64,000 nucleotides of DNA from Haberlea rhodopensis (GCA_907163345.1 CAJQUN010000511.1:186001-250000), one strand, 5' to 3'; positions 22,617 through 36,144 are shown, counted from the stretch's first letter. Notes: a model not told the origin generated them from the letters alone. Program-made: numbers and translations.

Positions 22617-23265
22617 ATGGCATCTTCTTCTAGCAGTGTTGGTCGCAGCCGGGGTCTCGTCCCTGGTCGCCTATCACTTAGTTCATTATCGGCAATGAAT
22701 TTGTATGTGCCAATTCCCGAGTTAAATGAAAGTAATGGTTATTTTGCTGACCTTAATGTTGGAGGTTCATATATGAACGTCGAAACGCAAGAACCCGAAC
22801 AACTTGCCGAACCTCCTGCTACCCAAGATAGACAACATGTGGAGTCATTCGGAGCCACTACAACAGCGAGTAGACAATCGACTCGTGCAAAAAGAAGTAA
22901 AATATGGAATCACTTTGAACTCGTTCAAAAAGAAGGTACTAACGAATATGTTGCAATTTGTAAATTATGTAGGATACAATATTCATATAAAGCTGGTGGT
23001 TTCAGTGGAGGCATCGGAACATTTAAAAAACAATTAGTTAAATATAATTTTGATGAGACAGCATTACAACCATTATGTAGAAAAGCAACACAAGTACAAA
23101 TTAATGATCTCACTGGCACAAATTTTATTTTAACTGCTGAAATTAACCGTATGTCACTTGTTAGATATGTGATTAGATGTGAACTACTTTTATACAAGCT
23201 GAACATGCTGGTTTTATTGAATTTGCTTCGTCTATACAACCCATGTTTAACCATATTTCTAGGCA
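22617..23265 (+). pseudogene. hAT transposase N-terminal part with BED finger
   Basis: The ATG at 22617 opens a Ser-rich N-terminus, then a BED-type zinc finger: IWNHFELVQKEG, CKLCRIQYSYKAGG and GGIGTFKKQLVKY. The two Cys are present, but the two His expected near the end (as in FKRHL...H) are Gln and Tyr, so zinc binding is probably lost. A frameshift near 23190 moves the reading frame to AEHAGFIEFASSIQPMFNHI, typical of plant hAT transposases, which ends at the insertion junction near 23266. Confidence 0.85.
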
Positions 23266-24040
23266 CACATGATGCGTGTAAAACATACCGCAAGTGTACG
23301 GTGTCAAGTTTTAATATAGGAAATTAGAGTACGGATGTTGAAACCCGCAGGGATTGAAAATTAAGTTATATTAAGTACTTAATTAGAATAGTCTCGACTT
23401 TATTTAGGTAATTATTAGCGAAGTAACGACATAATTAATCTATTAAAATAAAATAATAAGATGAAGGATTTAAGTGGAGAAAATCAATGAGACGGATTCT
23501 AGAGGTTCGACTTGACTTAACTATCCACTATGTCGTGTTCTTCTAATTTATTAACCACAAATCATATGTTATTCTATTACCCTCTAAAATGAATAGAAAT
23601 ATTGATGTGTCCACCTAAGATAAACTATTAAATAATTTCAATAGCGCTACTCATTCTACGGCTTCGTAGGAGTTGTACGTCTGTCGACTATATAAATTTT
23701 CAACAATGTAAATTCCTACAGTCCTATTCAAAAACCCCTCTCTCGAGTGATAGATTCTAAATAAATATGACGAAATCAACTAGTGATCAATTAATTGAAA
23801 CGCAATCAAATCAGGAATCACAGATAAACCAAACGAAAAACCAAAATATATTCAATCAATAATCAACGACATAGTTTCAAGTCAAGATTTGTCTACCTCT
23901 ATAATAATAAATTAGTTCATGAATACATTAAATAAACACATAGACATGTCTTTAATCATCATAAACATAAACGAAAAGATAATCAAAAGAATTGGATGAT
24001 GACCCACCGTCTCCGGTAATAGCCATCGTATTCTCTGTTG

Positions 24041-24913
24041 TCAAAATCTTTGACTTTGTTGTAAGCACACTGCCTCAATCGATCTCCTCAGATAAGTAGT
24101 ATCTAAAGAAATCACACCACCAAAGAACTCATAATCAACCCTAGCTTTACTATCTATGTAGAAAAAATTAGACAAACGACCGTCTTCATCCATCTGAATA
24201 TCCCAATAAAATAAGTCTTCATCATTTGATTTGGTTTTGAAATACCACATGAATTCAAAAGCATCACCATTGTCAACTCTTGAATATCCTTTTGTGACAT
24301 AATTCAGATAATTATAAGCATATTTTCGAATAAAGCCTAAATTTGCCACTCCATGGGATTCCTTTTCCATATATGACACCACCTTAGAAGGTTTTATCCC
24401 AATCTCTGACATCACTATTAAAGTTTCATCTTGAACATATGAAACTTTACGAGCTGATCTTAGCAAATATCTTTGACTTCCATCTACCATTTCATGATTA
24501 TGTTCAATTTCAAAAAATGTCACTCTCCAGATTCCATTTTTCTTCCTTCGAATTCTCAATCTCGCCTTACATTTGGTTCTTGTTTCTAATTTCTGATATA
24601 TTGGTCTATTATTATTTGCACTCTGCTTTTCATCCTTTATTCCTTGAGATGAGCATTTAAAACTCTTTCATATAAAGAACTTAACCACTAAATATGCTTA
24701 TTTTCCTCTTCGAGCACTAAAACCTTTATTGTATGCATACTTACAATATAATAAATAGGCATCATCAATACTTTTAATGGTTTGACTAACCGCTAACCTT
24801 TGTTCAAATTCTTCAATCATGGACATATTTTGTTTCACAACATCCGACATATTACATTCTTCTTCTTCGTTGTTTATCATCGAATCTAAACACAAACAAT
24901 TAAGATAAAACAT
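24041..24913 (-). pseudogene. FAR1-like transposase/transcription-factor fragment
   Basis: Minus-strand 24913-24698 encodes an N-terminal stretch ending DDAYLLYCKYAYNKGFSARR, the start of a FAR1 zinc-binding domain. After a gap (probably intron or frameshift), 24559-24041 encodes WRVTFFEIEHNHEMVDG, the FAR1 His-x-His end, then the linker and the start of a MULE transposase core with DEDGRLSNFFYIDS, FFGGVISLDTTY. The rest of the transposase (second Asp, Glu and SWIM finger) is missing. FAR1-related proteins are mobile MULE transposases or domesticated regulators; here the truncation indicates a dead transposase. Confidence 0.75.
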
Positions 24914-25239
24914 TTAAATATTAGAATTTCAAATATATACAATAAAATATAAATTATACATATTTATTATGATATTTTATATAGTTGAAAATAATCTTTA
25001 TATAATATCATACATGTTTGCGAGAAATATACGTTTGATTTGAATGATGTGATAAGTAATATAAAGATTAAAAAGTATGAAATGATTGTAAAAATAATGT
25101 GTGATAAGTTATGTTTGGTTTGAGGATACGATAGTTGATAAAATTTATTGTTTGGTATAATTACTAAAATATCCTTAGCATAATAAAAATAGTAACAATA
25201 AAATAAATATTAATAATAATATATAATATCTATATATAT

Positions 25240-26557
25240 TGTTGAGCCTTAAACGCATGGTTGCGTTTAATGCGTTAAATTATCCCCGGTCAATCTTTGA
25301 GTTTTGATGATCAACAAAACTTGTGTTTGTTATACTAATGCATCTACTTAGTGTGCAGATTAAGTGATGAAAAGTGGAATGAAATGAAGAAAATCGATTG
25401 TGCATATTCTTGCCTGGATCGCCCCAGGCGATGGGTGCCAGGAAGATCGCCCCAGGCGATGATGACCAACGCCTGAGGCGATGGCAACCAGGAGCGACAT
25501 CGCCCCGCACATCGACAGAGGCGACGCCGAGGCAATGCGCGGGCATGCGCGCAGGGGAGATCGTTTGAGGCGATGGCTGGAACGCCTGAGGCGATGTGGA
25601 CTTCGCCCGAGGCGATGTAAGATTTTAGGCTGCTGAGGCTACGGCATTGGGATTTAATTTGGATCGCCTGAGGCGATCGGGACATCGCCTGAGGCGATCC
25701 GTGATTTATGCTGACCGTTGGGGCGCGGGGATGGAGATCGCCTGAGGCGATGGCTGAGGTGGTCGAGGAGTGATTTCAGCCTTTTGTGTAGCAACGGCTA
25801 GTAGGAGCCTAGGGGGCCTCCTACACTATAAATATGGATGCTTTGGAGCATTTTGAAGCGAAGGAACAAGCCTACAACTTATACAAAGTCTTGATCTATT
25901 ACAATTTCAAATTCCATTGCAATCTCCATACATTGTTGTTGTATTGGAGCTTGTGATTCATTCTCTTGTTAGAGTCTTGTTTGCTTCGTGTGAGTACACC
26001 GTGAATGTGTTTTTGTGTTTGATCTATTGTAAAGGTCCTCCAACACCAAAGCAAGTTGGAAAATTGTAAAGTCATCAACAAGTCTAGTTGGTGCAAGTGT
26101 GTGGCTATCCTTGGAGCCCTTAAGGCCAAGAAGACTCGTGAAAAGTGTTGGTAGCTCGGGAAGAGCTTTGTGACCTCGGGAAGAGTATTGTGCTCGGGAA
26201 GAGCTTGTGTACTCGGGAAGAGTAGTGTGCTCGGGAAGAGCTTTGTAACTCGAGAAGATTTGTGTTGTGGCTAACTTGGAGCCCTCAAGGCCAAGATCAA
26301 TTGTTCTAGTGGAACCTCGGTTGGAGGTTATCTAACCGGGAAGAGGAGACGTAGGCGATTCATCGCCGAACTTCTATAACAAATCATTGTCTCTTTTATT
26401 GCTTTATTTTTCATTACGCATTTATTTACTTATTCTTTTTATTTATCGATTGACGTTAGGCTTCCGCAAGCGCAAACTCTTTTGTTTTTGCAAACTCATT
26501 TTAAAACGCTAAAGTAGCCAAGGAATCTCATTCACCCCCCCTCTTCGATTCCAACAA
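25240..26557 (+). repeat. 5' LTR of the gag-only copia
   Basis: It is 1318 bp. It has a cluster of ATCGCCTGAGGCGAT-type near-palindromes (25425-25752), a TATAAATA box at 25827-25834, and tandem CTCGGGAAGAG repeats at 26153-26255. It ends ATTCCAACA just before the primer site. Confidence 0.9.
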
Positions 26558-26559
26558 GT

Positions 26560-26577
26560 GGTATCAGAGCCATTTGA
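26560..26577 (+). other. Primer binding site, initiator Met tRNA, copia
   Basis: TGGTATCAGAGCC two bases after the LTR is complementary to the 3' end of plant initiator Met tRNA, the usual primer for copia elements. Confidence 0.85.
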
Positions 26578-26597
26578 TTTTGTTTTAAATCAAAATC

Positions 26598-28517
26598 GGT
26601 AATGCCTCGATTTGCTATGGCGTCATTTTGAATAATTACGGTACGATGTGGACTCGGGTTCGGGTTGACCCGATGGTTAATACTCACATACATGAATAGA
26701 ATATTACATATTTGACAAGGAAAGAAACATGATGCACCAGATGTAGTGCATAGGAATGATTGGATTAAATCAAGTGTAGTAACATATCAAGCAACTTGGA
26801 CTAGTAGGCATTTGAATTGAATTTCATATGCATGTGCCTTTTATTTGAGTTTGCATTTGAGGTTGATAAATATGAGATATCAGATTTGCAACTCACAATA
26901 CACCTCAACACACCTACAAAATCCCTACACAAGCTCCTCTCTCATTTCTTCCTTAGGTTGAAGTTTGAGCTTGGATTTTTCTTGGTAATCAAGCTAGAAA
27001 ATAAAGTGAAGTGATATCATAACTTCTTGGTAAGGAATTTATGAGTTTAAGCTTGATTTATGTGTTGTGTAGGAAGTATGTGAAATGGAGTCTCAAGTGT
27101 TCATGCTTAGAATCATACCATGTTTATATGCCAAGAATTGGATTCTAGGATGTTAGGAACATGTTTATATGATCCTAGGGATTGCATGAAATGTGGTTAC
27201 ATGATAGGAAATGAATGGGGCAAGAAATACCAAGAAGATATGCTTGAAATCGCCATGGGTTGAAATGTTCGAAGCGCAGCGATCGATCGGTAAGGATTTC
27301 CGATCGATCGACGCTGACAAACATTTTAAGGCGGTTTGAGCATGAGGCGATCGATCGGTGATTTAAGGCGATCGATCGGTGCAAGGTGGCGATCGATCGG
27401 TGATTTTGTGCGATCGATCGGTGAAGCATGAACAGTTCGGCGATCGATCGAGATTTTAGGCGATCGATCGGTGATGGCAGAATGTTGAAAATTGTATATT
27501 TTTGTAGAATTTGATTTTTATGCCTATGATAACATGATATATTGTTGGCATTGTTGTAGCATCATCTCAGGGGACAGGACAACGAGGCACTTAGCTATTG
27601 ACAACTGCTTTATCTCGTTTGTGTCGCAGTACAGGTACGTGTTGACGTACGGAGTATAGATATTGTGTGATGATGTTATGAGATTGATATCATATGAATT
27701 GTCTTATGTTGTTATCATATGATAGGTAGTATCATATGCTTGTACATTCATGGATATCATATGTATGTGAGATATACGCCTGGTTTGGGTATATGCTCGG
27801 TTATGTATATGAGATATATGCCTGGTTTGGATATATGCTCGGCTATGTGACATAGAGATATATGCCTGGTTTGGATATATGCTCGGTTATGTGACAGAGA
27901 GATATACGCCTGGTTTGGGTATATGCTCGGTTATGCTATATAGCGATATATGCCGGTTTTTGGATATATGCTATGGCTATTATCATTTGAGGACGGTACT
28001 ATGATATGTACTGCTAATATGAAGATGTGAGGTGGTTCCACTGACATATTGAGCTGAATAGGCATATCATTTTAGTCTCGTGATAATAGGGTATGTGTTG
28101 AGACATGTCATGACATGGTGCATTGGTGGATGCATGAGACAGAACATTCACGTTACGTTATATGATTTATTGTGCTTTATCATTGATATTGATATTGTGT
28201 TTTGATATTGCACTGAGATAGTTGTTATCTATACTCACGTTGTGAATGTTTCTGTAGGGACTCATAGACGTGGGGAGCGTGAGTCATAATTTCCGCTGCG
28301 AGGGGAACCACTGCCTAGGAGTCTTTTGGATTAGGTTGCTTATGTACATGTCATGTTATGAAGAAAACAGATTTAGTTGGTTTTTGTACTCAGGATTTGG
28401 TACTGTAACAACTTATCTAGTATGAACTCTTAATCCGTGCATGGTATATTACTTAATTCAGACTCACATATGTATATTAACTGAATACATAATGGATTAA
28501 GTAACGAGGACCCCACA
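26598..28517 (+). repeat. 5' LTR of the LARD
   Basis: Contains eight GATCGATC-core palindromes (27279-27470), the inverted motif GGTACGTGTTGACGTACG (27634-27651), TATCATATGA words (27685-27760), and a 40-48 bp tandem repeat with GCCTGGTTTGGATATATGCTCGG (about five copies, 27770-27975). It ends GAGGACCCCACA. Confidence 0.9.
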
Positions 28518-28521
28518 TTAG

Positions 28522-28538
28522 TGGTATCAGAGCAGTGG
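28522..28538 (+). other. Primer binding site of the LARD
   Basis: TGGTATCAGAGCAGTGG follows the 5' LTR after the four bases TTAG, complementary to the initiator Met tRNA 3' end. This retained site shows that the element can still be primed for reverse transcription in trans. Confidence 0.85.
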
Positions 28539-31500
28539 TTCGAGAACGGGATGAACAAGGGTAGAGGAAGTGAGTTAGGGAGTTACCTAATCACTTAAAG
28601 GCATGTGATACTGATGATATAGTGTCTGGGAACATGCTTTGTATTTGTATCTGTTATTGTTAACCCTTGTTTTGTAGGATGATAGTATGACTTGACTTGG
28701 TTTACATCCTTATGCGTGTGGCATAAGTGAGGTTGTAGGTGTACCGTGATTGGGATACCGAGATTTCTGTGCTATCATATGGCAGGGGAAACATGATATG
28801 TTTTGCGGGAACTATTCCATGGATTTCGTGGAAATTGTATTTAGGTCGATACCGAAACGGAAGGGTAAGATGTATAGTGGGTGGAGTATGAAAAACAAAG
28901 CTTGGTATCAGCTCCATGTGCAAAGTCAGCCTGCATGAGATTGTGTATCCAACCTACTGATGGACTGACCGTTGACACATGATGTGAGAATGGAAGTGCA
29001 GATACAGGTTATTGATCACTGTATCTAGTTCAGGGGCAATTCTTGATATTGCAATCTGTGGTTGCATTGTCAGTTTGACATGTATGGTCTGAATGGGAAT
29101 GTAATACTTTGTTCTTGATCTGTAGATAGTATGGCTAACGCAGTGTATTTATAGTGGGAGATGATGCAGACATGAGTTACTTGTGGTACTCAGATGGTAC
29201 ATGTAGTGACATGTAGCGAATGTGGGATTTGTGTGTAATTGGTGATTTGTGAGATCCCGTGGTGATGAGTATCTTGTCAGGGTATCATATGTGTATGGTT
29301 CTGAGGTATGTATGTGTGTGTTGAACTCTCTATGTGTTGTCATGGAGTTGACAAGGGTGACAAGGAACATGAAATTGGGAGAGTTCAATGATAGTGACGC
29401 TAAGACGTATTGATGGAACAGTACAATCACAGTAATTGTGAGTTAACTGTTGGACTATTATGTTGTTGAGTCACTCGTGTTTTGGTGACTGGTTCACAGA
29501 CTGTTTGATCCTTTCTGTGTAGTAGCTTCTTGTGTTCGTTCTTGTGGTATCATATGGATTTGAGCATGGAAGTCTTTCAGATTGAAAGAAAATGAGTATC
29601 GACGGTGATTGCAGTGATGCAATATTGTTGTGACGCCTGCACATGTGATCTTTGTGATGGCTGTACTGGGACATACATGGTGCTATGTGGCCCTGTATAC
29701 TATCTGGATTGTGTATAGTACAGATGGGAATGGATATCATTGTTTTGATATGAACTCCGTCCGAATTTTAAGGTTGTCCGTATCATATGTGATATGTGTG
29801 GCAGCCATGGGTGTCTTTGATTGACACGAGATACCTCACGTGCATACAGTTGTGTATGGGATGTTGCATATGAACGGCTAGTTCTATGTTTGTGACCTGT
29901 ATTTATTTTCTGCTTTGAACAGGGTGTGGGTATCGATGTTATTGTTGAGAGCATTGGATACTTGTATGGTTTCTGAATATAGAAAAGGACGTCATACTAG
30001 ACATCCGTAAATTGATTCTTTAGTGGAACTGTGTTGACAGTTTGTCATATGCTAAATTGTGGTATGACAGGAGTGATCTGTACACGTAAGACCAACATAG
30101 ATTGGTTGGCAATGTGAGTATCCGGGAAGCATTGAATGTGAACTATTGGCTGATAGCATCGCTTGGTGGCTATGAGGTATGGTTCACAAGTCTGATGATT
30201 GAATGGCCAAATTATCAGATTGATAATGACATTTGAGTTTCCGTAGATTGCTTGTGCACTGCAACTGTAGTGCTGATGCAATCAGAGTTTCCGTTGTGTT
30301 GTGATGGTACTATGCGTTTGACATGAACTTCATATATTCTTGAGTCAGGACGAAAGATGTATGACTGATGGGATCGTGATTTTGATATGCCGATCTCGTT
30401 ATGTGATTGGTTTGCATCGTTGATTGGTTTTCATTTTGTGCTCGATAGATGTTGGGTTGATATCTATTGATGGACAGTCTGCAAATATGTTTCATGATGA
30501 AACAATATGGTTGGTAGACTAACCATGTACTGGTGAATGACTGGTTGGTATGTTAAACCATGTGATGGTTGATGAAACCAGGTAATGGTTGATGAATAGC
30601 AGATAGTTATGAGAAGGTTGAAGAAACTCACTCGTATGAAATAGTATGATGGGACTTGAGTTGTCCATGAAATGAATCATCTCTTGAACTTGTTAGTACA
30701 CATATGTGTATGGCATTGAAGTATGTGTCATGTTCTAGTGGTATGATATGAGACTGGTTTGATATATACCAGATGGTGAATTGTATTTTGCTATATGGTT
30801 TTACAGAGTCATAGTGCCAGAATGACCATGAGTGGGATGGTAATTTGATTGTCATTCATGTCAACAAGAATGTGTGGATTGTGTGATTTCAGTTGAGTTG
30901 GACTTTGTTTCCATGTATTGTTGGATTAGCTATTCCTTCATGAACCTGAGGTAATAACGATTTGCTGGGAGCATTCGTGAGGATTCAATGAATAGTGAGG
31001 TAAACAACTGGTAGTTTCGATTATGTCCTATATGCGATCATGTGATATATCTGAGTGATATATTCGATCATGTGATATAGTCGGGTGATATCTTCGATTG
31101 TACGATCTATCCGGGTGATATGATAATCCGTATGAATAAGTTCTTTTGATATATGGGACTTGGTGGTATACTACATGTAGCAAGTGAATTGCACATGCGT
31201 GGAAAGCATGTCGGGTGGAAAACGTGTTGGTTTCCATTGCTACATGATGTGTTTGTGTTGATCATTGCAGGGAACAGTGACTAGAAAGTAATGAATCGTT
31301 GTAAAAGCTTGTCATACTCAAGATGGTAGTCTTGGGGGAAACAGTTGATACAAAGAATGACATTTCCGATACAAGAATAAGGATAGGGGAATATTGAACC
31401 ACGCAAATGGTGTGAAGCAATACTATGAGAATATAGTCATTGGGTGAGATGACCATATACTCATATGGACATATGTCTTGTACATGACTTTGGTGTACAT

Positions 31501-32620
31501 TATGCATTGATGACATATGAATGTAATGTGGATTACTTTTTGTGGTTGAACAAGTTGGTGTCTAGTGTTTGTTCTGGACTGGTATCGTGTTCAGTGTTTA
31601 CTCTAGACGGAGAAGTCTGGCGTGGGAGAGTAGTATGCAAACGATAGATGGATTTGTTGTATCTATCACATTGTGTAAATTCCATACTACAATACAACTT
31701 TATGAAATTGTAGAGCAGAAATAGCTCTGTGCACATTTAGATGTGTAGAATCTGCATGTGACAAGAATCGAGGTACTTGGTTTAGAGTATATTGTTGATC
31801 TCGATATTCTGTGTAAGTTTACACAAGAGTACAGACGAATGGAAATATTCTAAACCGTTATACAATACACTTATAAAGTGTGGCATAAGGTGTATGGAAA
31901 AGGTGTCATACCAGAATTTGAACCATTGACTGTATTACGATATGGTGACTAGTAATCCAAGGAGGGATTAGAGGAACAGATGCTCCATAGGGGATCATTT
32001 GGATGCACCCAGCTGATGCATCCAGCAGGAATGTGAATGGACAGTGACTTGGGTATGGGTAGTCATCGTATAATGAGTTGTATGAGCTCAAGTCAATTTG
32101 ATGGCTACTGTTGTGTATAACAGGATCTGCATATGTGCCAATCTTCAGACATGATTTCTGGAGTATTCACTGAGACTAGTGAAATGTTTGTTTGTTGATG
32201 GTTTTACAACAAGATATACATACTGTCTATGCCCGGCTGGTGTAGAGTATTGTGAACATATGGCTACGTGGACAAAAGCGAATGGTAACAAGCTGGTATA
32301 CGTGGTATGCGAGAACATGAGTATGCAGTAGAATCCAAAGTGCATGTCTGGTATGTTTGCATTTGATTTCTTATACTGCTAATTTGGTAAGTATCTGCTA
32401 GTGGAGCATGTTGAGTATGTAGCAGATTTACTTTTGATTATTTGTTCCAGCAGGCAACTAATGTTGCATTTATAATGCATGTTTGTGCAAAGCTTAATTG
32501 CCACTATGTTATTATTCCTTGTAGGATTGCTGTTGAAGCTTATGGCTTTCTGTATGTGATTCATATGATACATGAGATTCATATGTTGTATATGCAATTT
32601 CGAGGACGAAATTCAATGAG
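28539..32620 (+). other. Non-coding interior of the LARD
   Basis: About 4.1 kb with no long open frame on either strand; the longest frames are under 100 codons and lack retrotransposon motifs. The plus strand is visibly poor in C and rich in G, A and T, with frequent CATATG, GTATGA and TTGATG words. At 30500-30600 a short segment repeats the words GGTTGATGAA and AACCATG. No similarity to gag or pol was recognised. Confidence 0.7.
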
Positions 32621-32631
32621 TGGGGGAGAAT

Positions 32632-34554
32632 TGTAATGCCTCGATTTGTTATGGCGTCATTTTGAATAATTACGGTACGATGTGGACTCGGGTTCGGGTT
32701 GACCCGATGGTTAATACTCACATACATGAATAGAATATTACATATTTGACAAGGAAAGAAACATGATGCACCAGATGTAGTGCATATGAATGATTGGATT
32801 AAATCAAGTGTAGTAACATATCAAGCAACTTGGACTAGTAGGCATTTGAATTGAATTTCATATGCATGTGCCTTTTATTTGAGTTTGCATTTGAGGTTGA
32901 TAAATATGAGATATCAGATTTGCAACTCACAATACACCTCAACACACCTACAAAATCCCTACACAAGCTCCTCTCTCATTTCTTCCTTAGGTTGAAGTTT
33001 GAGCTTGGATTTTTCTTGGTAATCAAGCTAGAAAATAAAGTGAAGTGATATCATAACTTCTTGGTAAGGAATTTATGAGTTTAAGCTTGATTTATGTGTT
33101 GTGTAGGAAGTATGTGAAATGGAGTCTCAAGTGTTCATGCTTAGAATCATACCATGTTTATATGCCAAGAATTGGATTCTAGGATGTTAGGAACATGTTT
33201 ATATGATCCTAGGGATTGCATGAAATGTGGTTACATGATAGGAAATGAATGGGGCAAGAAATACCAAGAAGATATGCTTGAAATCGCCATGGGTTGAAAT
33301 GTTCGAAGCGCAGCGATCGATCGGTAAGGATTTCCGATCGATCGACGCTGACAGAAACATTTTAAGGCGGTTTGAGCATGAGGCGATCGATCGGTGATTT
33401 AAGGCGATCGATCGGTGCAAGGTGGCGATCGATCGGTGATTTTGTGCGATCGATCGGTGAAGCATGAACAGTTCGGCGATCGATCGAGATTTTAGGCGAT
33501 CGATCGGTGATGGCAGAATGTTGAAAATTGTATATTTTTGTAGAATTTGATTTTTATGCCTATGATAACATGATATATTGTTGGCATTGTTGTAGCATCA
33601 TCTCAGGGGACAGGACAACGAGGCACTTAGCTATTGACAACTGCTTTATCTCGTTTGTGTCGCAGTACAGGTACGTGTTGACGTACGGAGTATAGATATT
33701 GTGTGATGATGTTATGAGATTGATATCATATGAATTGTCTTATGTTGTTATCATATGATAGGTAGTATCATATGCTTGTACATTCATGGATATCATATGT
33801 ATGTGAGATATACGCCTGGTTTGGGTATATGCTCGGTTATGTATATGAGATATATGTCTGGTTTGGATATATGCTCGGCTATGTGACATAGAGATATATG
33901 CATGGTTTGGATATATGCTCGGTTATGTGACAGAGAGATATACGCCTGGTTTGGGTATATGCTCGGTTATGCTATATAGCGATATATGCCGGTTTTTGGA
34001 TATATGCTATCGCTATTATCATTTGAGGATGGTACTATGATATGTACTGCTAATATGAAGATGTGAGGTGGTTCCACTGACATATTGAGCTGAATAGGCA
34101 TATCATTTTAGTCTCGTGATAATAGGGTATGTGTTGAGACATGTCATGACATGGTGCATTGGTGGATGCATGAGACAGAACATTCACGTTACGTTATATG
34201 ATTTATTGTGCTTTATCATTGATATTGATATTGTGTTTTGATATTGCACTGAGATAGTTGTTATCTATACTCACGTTGTGAATGTTTCTGTAGGGACTCA
34301 TAGACGTGGGGAGCGTGAGTCATAATTTCCGCTGCGAGGGGAACCACTGCCTAGGAGTTCTTTTGGATTAGGTTGCTTATGTACATGTGATGTTATGAAG
34401 AAAACAGATTTAGTTGGTTTTTGTACTCAGGATTTGGTACTGTAACAACTTATCTAGTATGAACTCTTAATCCGTGCATGGTATATTACTTAATTCAGAC
34501 TCACATATGTATATTAACTGAATACATAATGGATTAAGTAACGAGGACCCCACA
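32632..34554 (+). repeat. 3' LTR of the LARD
   Basis: 1923 bp; it begins TGTAATGCCTCG after a polypurine tract and ends CCCCACA. It has the same GATCGATC cluster (33313-33511), inverted motif GGTACGTGTTGACGTACG (33670-33687) and tandem repeat (33806-34015) as the 5' copy. It differs by two small indels and a handful of substitutions, pointing to a recent insertion. Confidence 0.9.
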
Positions 34555-34564
34555 AAATCTTTTT

Positions 34565-36142
34565 ATGGCTAATCTAGCAAATGAGTTTGCTCAAGGTCAA
34601 TCGACAAATCGCCCTCCGCTTTTCACGGGTGATAACTACGGTTATTGGAAGAATAGAATTTCTCTATATATCCAATCCGTAGATTATGACCTTTGGAAGA
34701 TCATAGTGAAAGGTCCACATATTCCTTTAAAGGAAGTTGGGGGAATAAGTGTTCCCAAAGAAATGGACGATTTCACTAGAGCGGACATGATTTTAATATC
34801 TCAAAATGCTAAAGCTATTAATATTTTGCATTGTGCTTTAGATATGAAGGAGTACAACCGGATCTCAATGTGCTCAACCGCAAAGGAGATATGTGACAAA
34901 TTGCAAATTTGTCATGAAGAAACAATCAAGTGAAGGAGACCAAGATTGACCTTCTAACTCAAATATGAGACTTTTGAGATGGAGTCCGGAGAAGAGGTGG
35001 ATTCCATGTTTAGGAGGCTCACCCTTATCATAAATGAGCTTGCCCAACTTGGAGAGAAGTACCCTCCAAAGCAAATATGGAGGAGAGCACTATGAGCCTT
35101 ACCAAAGGAATGGGATGCCAAGAGGACGGCAATCATCGAGTCCAACAAAGGGGAGAACGCATCTTATGATCTTGTTGAGCTCCATGGCACATTGGTGACT
35201 CATGAGCTAGAAGTTGCCACAAGGAGAGAAGTAAAGGAGGAGGATAGATCCAAGAGAAATGAGATTGCCTTGATGGGAAGGAAAGACCATTCCGAGGATG
35301 ACGAAGATGATGACGATGAAGAGATGATGTTGTTCACAAAGAAATTCAAGAAGCTCTTCAACAAACATAGCAAGTCAAAGACCTCTAGTGCAACCAAACA
35401 AGAATCCAAACATGAGGTAACTTACTATAATTGTCAAGAAAAAGGCCATTATGCTAACAAATGCCCTAGGAAGAAGAATGAAGACAAAGGCAAGAAGAAG
35501 GCATTCATAGCCACATGGAGTGATAGTGACTCCGATGAAGAAGAAGCAACTAATTTATGTCTAATGGCTCTTGGAGATGAAGATGAAGAGGATGATAATG
35601 AGGTACCATCTTATGATGAATTATTAGATGCTTATAATGAACTCATTGATTGTCTTGGTAGAACCAAGAAGAACAATAAAGTGCTTAAGCTAGACTTGTC
35701 TAAGAAGGAAGAAGAAAATATTTTTTTGAAAAATCAAGTGCATGATTTAAAGACATCTTTTGCCAAGTTTAATGAGAGTAGTTTAAAGATGAATGAGTTG
35801 CTTGGCTTGCAACGTTGTAGCTTTGATAAAGCCGGACTAGGCTTCTCAAGCAAATCTAAAACATTTTCAAGCTTGTTAGCTAAAGCCAAGCACAATTCTC
35901 CTACTTGCACTTATTGTTGCAAAGATGGCCATATTAAGAATAAATGTAGGTTTGCTAGAATCCAATACCAACCTAACAAAAGGTGGAAATGGATTCCAAA
36001 AGAGCCATTGAAAGTTAACCCTCTAGGACCCAAAAATCAAATGGGTACCAAAGACCCCCTATTGTTAATTTGTTTTGTAGGGACAACCATTGATTGGAGG
36101 ATGAAGGCACAAGCAACTCAAAGGAGGAGTTTATTCTATTAA
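34565..36142 (+). pseudogene. Gag of the non-autonomous copia
   Basis: The ATG at 34565 opens a copia gag: PPLFTGDNYGYWKNRI (DUF4219/UBN2 type), then to 34933. A one-base deletion near 34925, another shift near 34965 and a TGA in an L-x-ALPKEW block near 35094 break the frame; it continues open from about 35120 to 36142. The second part has an acidic run, a first knuckle YYNCQEKGHYANKC whose first Cys is Tyr, a coiled-coil-like middle, and an intact CCHC knuckle CTYCCKDGHIKNKC at about 35908-35950. The end (RWKWIPKEP...NPLGPK) resembles the gag/protease boundary of SIRE-type copia, after which the coding part stops. Confidence 0.8.
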
Positions 36143-36144
36143 CC

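Larger units (their letters stand above)
26598..34554 (+). mobile_element. Non-coding large retrotransposon derivative (LARD), gypsy-like
   Basis: LTRs 26598-28517 (1920 bp) and 32632-34554 (1923 bp) are nearly identical; I counted about ten differences. They are flanked by the duplication AAATC (26593-26597 and 34555-34559). The 5' LTR starts GGTAATGCC instead of TGTAATGCC, one base changed. A Met-tRNA primer site (28522) and a polypurine tract (GAGTGGGGGAGAAT, before 32632) are present. The 4.1-kb interior has no credible gag or pol in any frame. The element lies inside the gag-only copia, just upstream of its gag. The words before the 3' LTR (TTTCGAGGACGAAATTC) resemble the pol end of Tekay/Del-like gypsy elements, hence the class guess. 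Confidence 0.9.

Noticed and set aside
22243..23266. Ordinary zinc-finger host gene
   Set aside because: Ends, 8-bp duplication, subterminal repeats and the separated hATC domain show a transposon.
25280..25685. Arg/Cys-rich frames in the copia LTR (also 36929-37364)
   Set aside because: They arise from the GC-rich ATCGCC...GGCGAT repeats upstream of the LTR TATA box and change with copy number.
27175..27429. Minus-strand frame with repeated HRSIA units (also 33199-33465 and 10595-10840)
   Set aside because: The repeated peptide is only the translation of the GATCGATCGG clusters in LTRs, and appears on both strands.
28522..28538. tRNA gene at the primer-site match
   Set aside because: Only the complement of the tRNA 3' end is present, as in a retrotransposon primer site; no cloverleaf can be formed.
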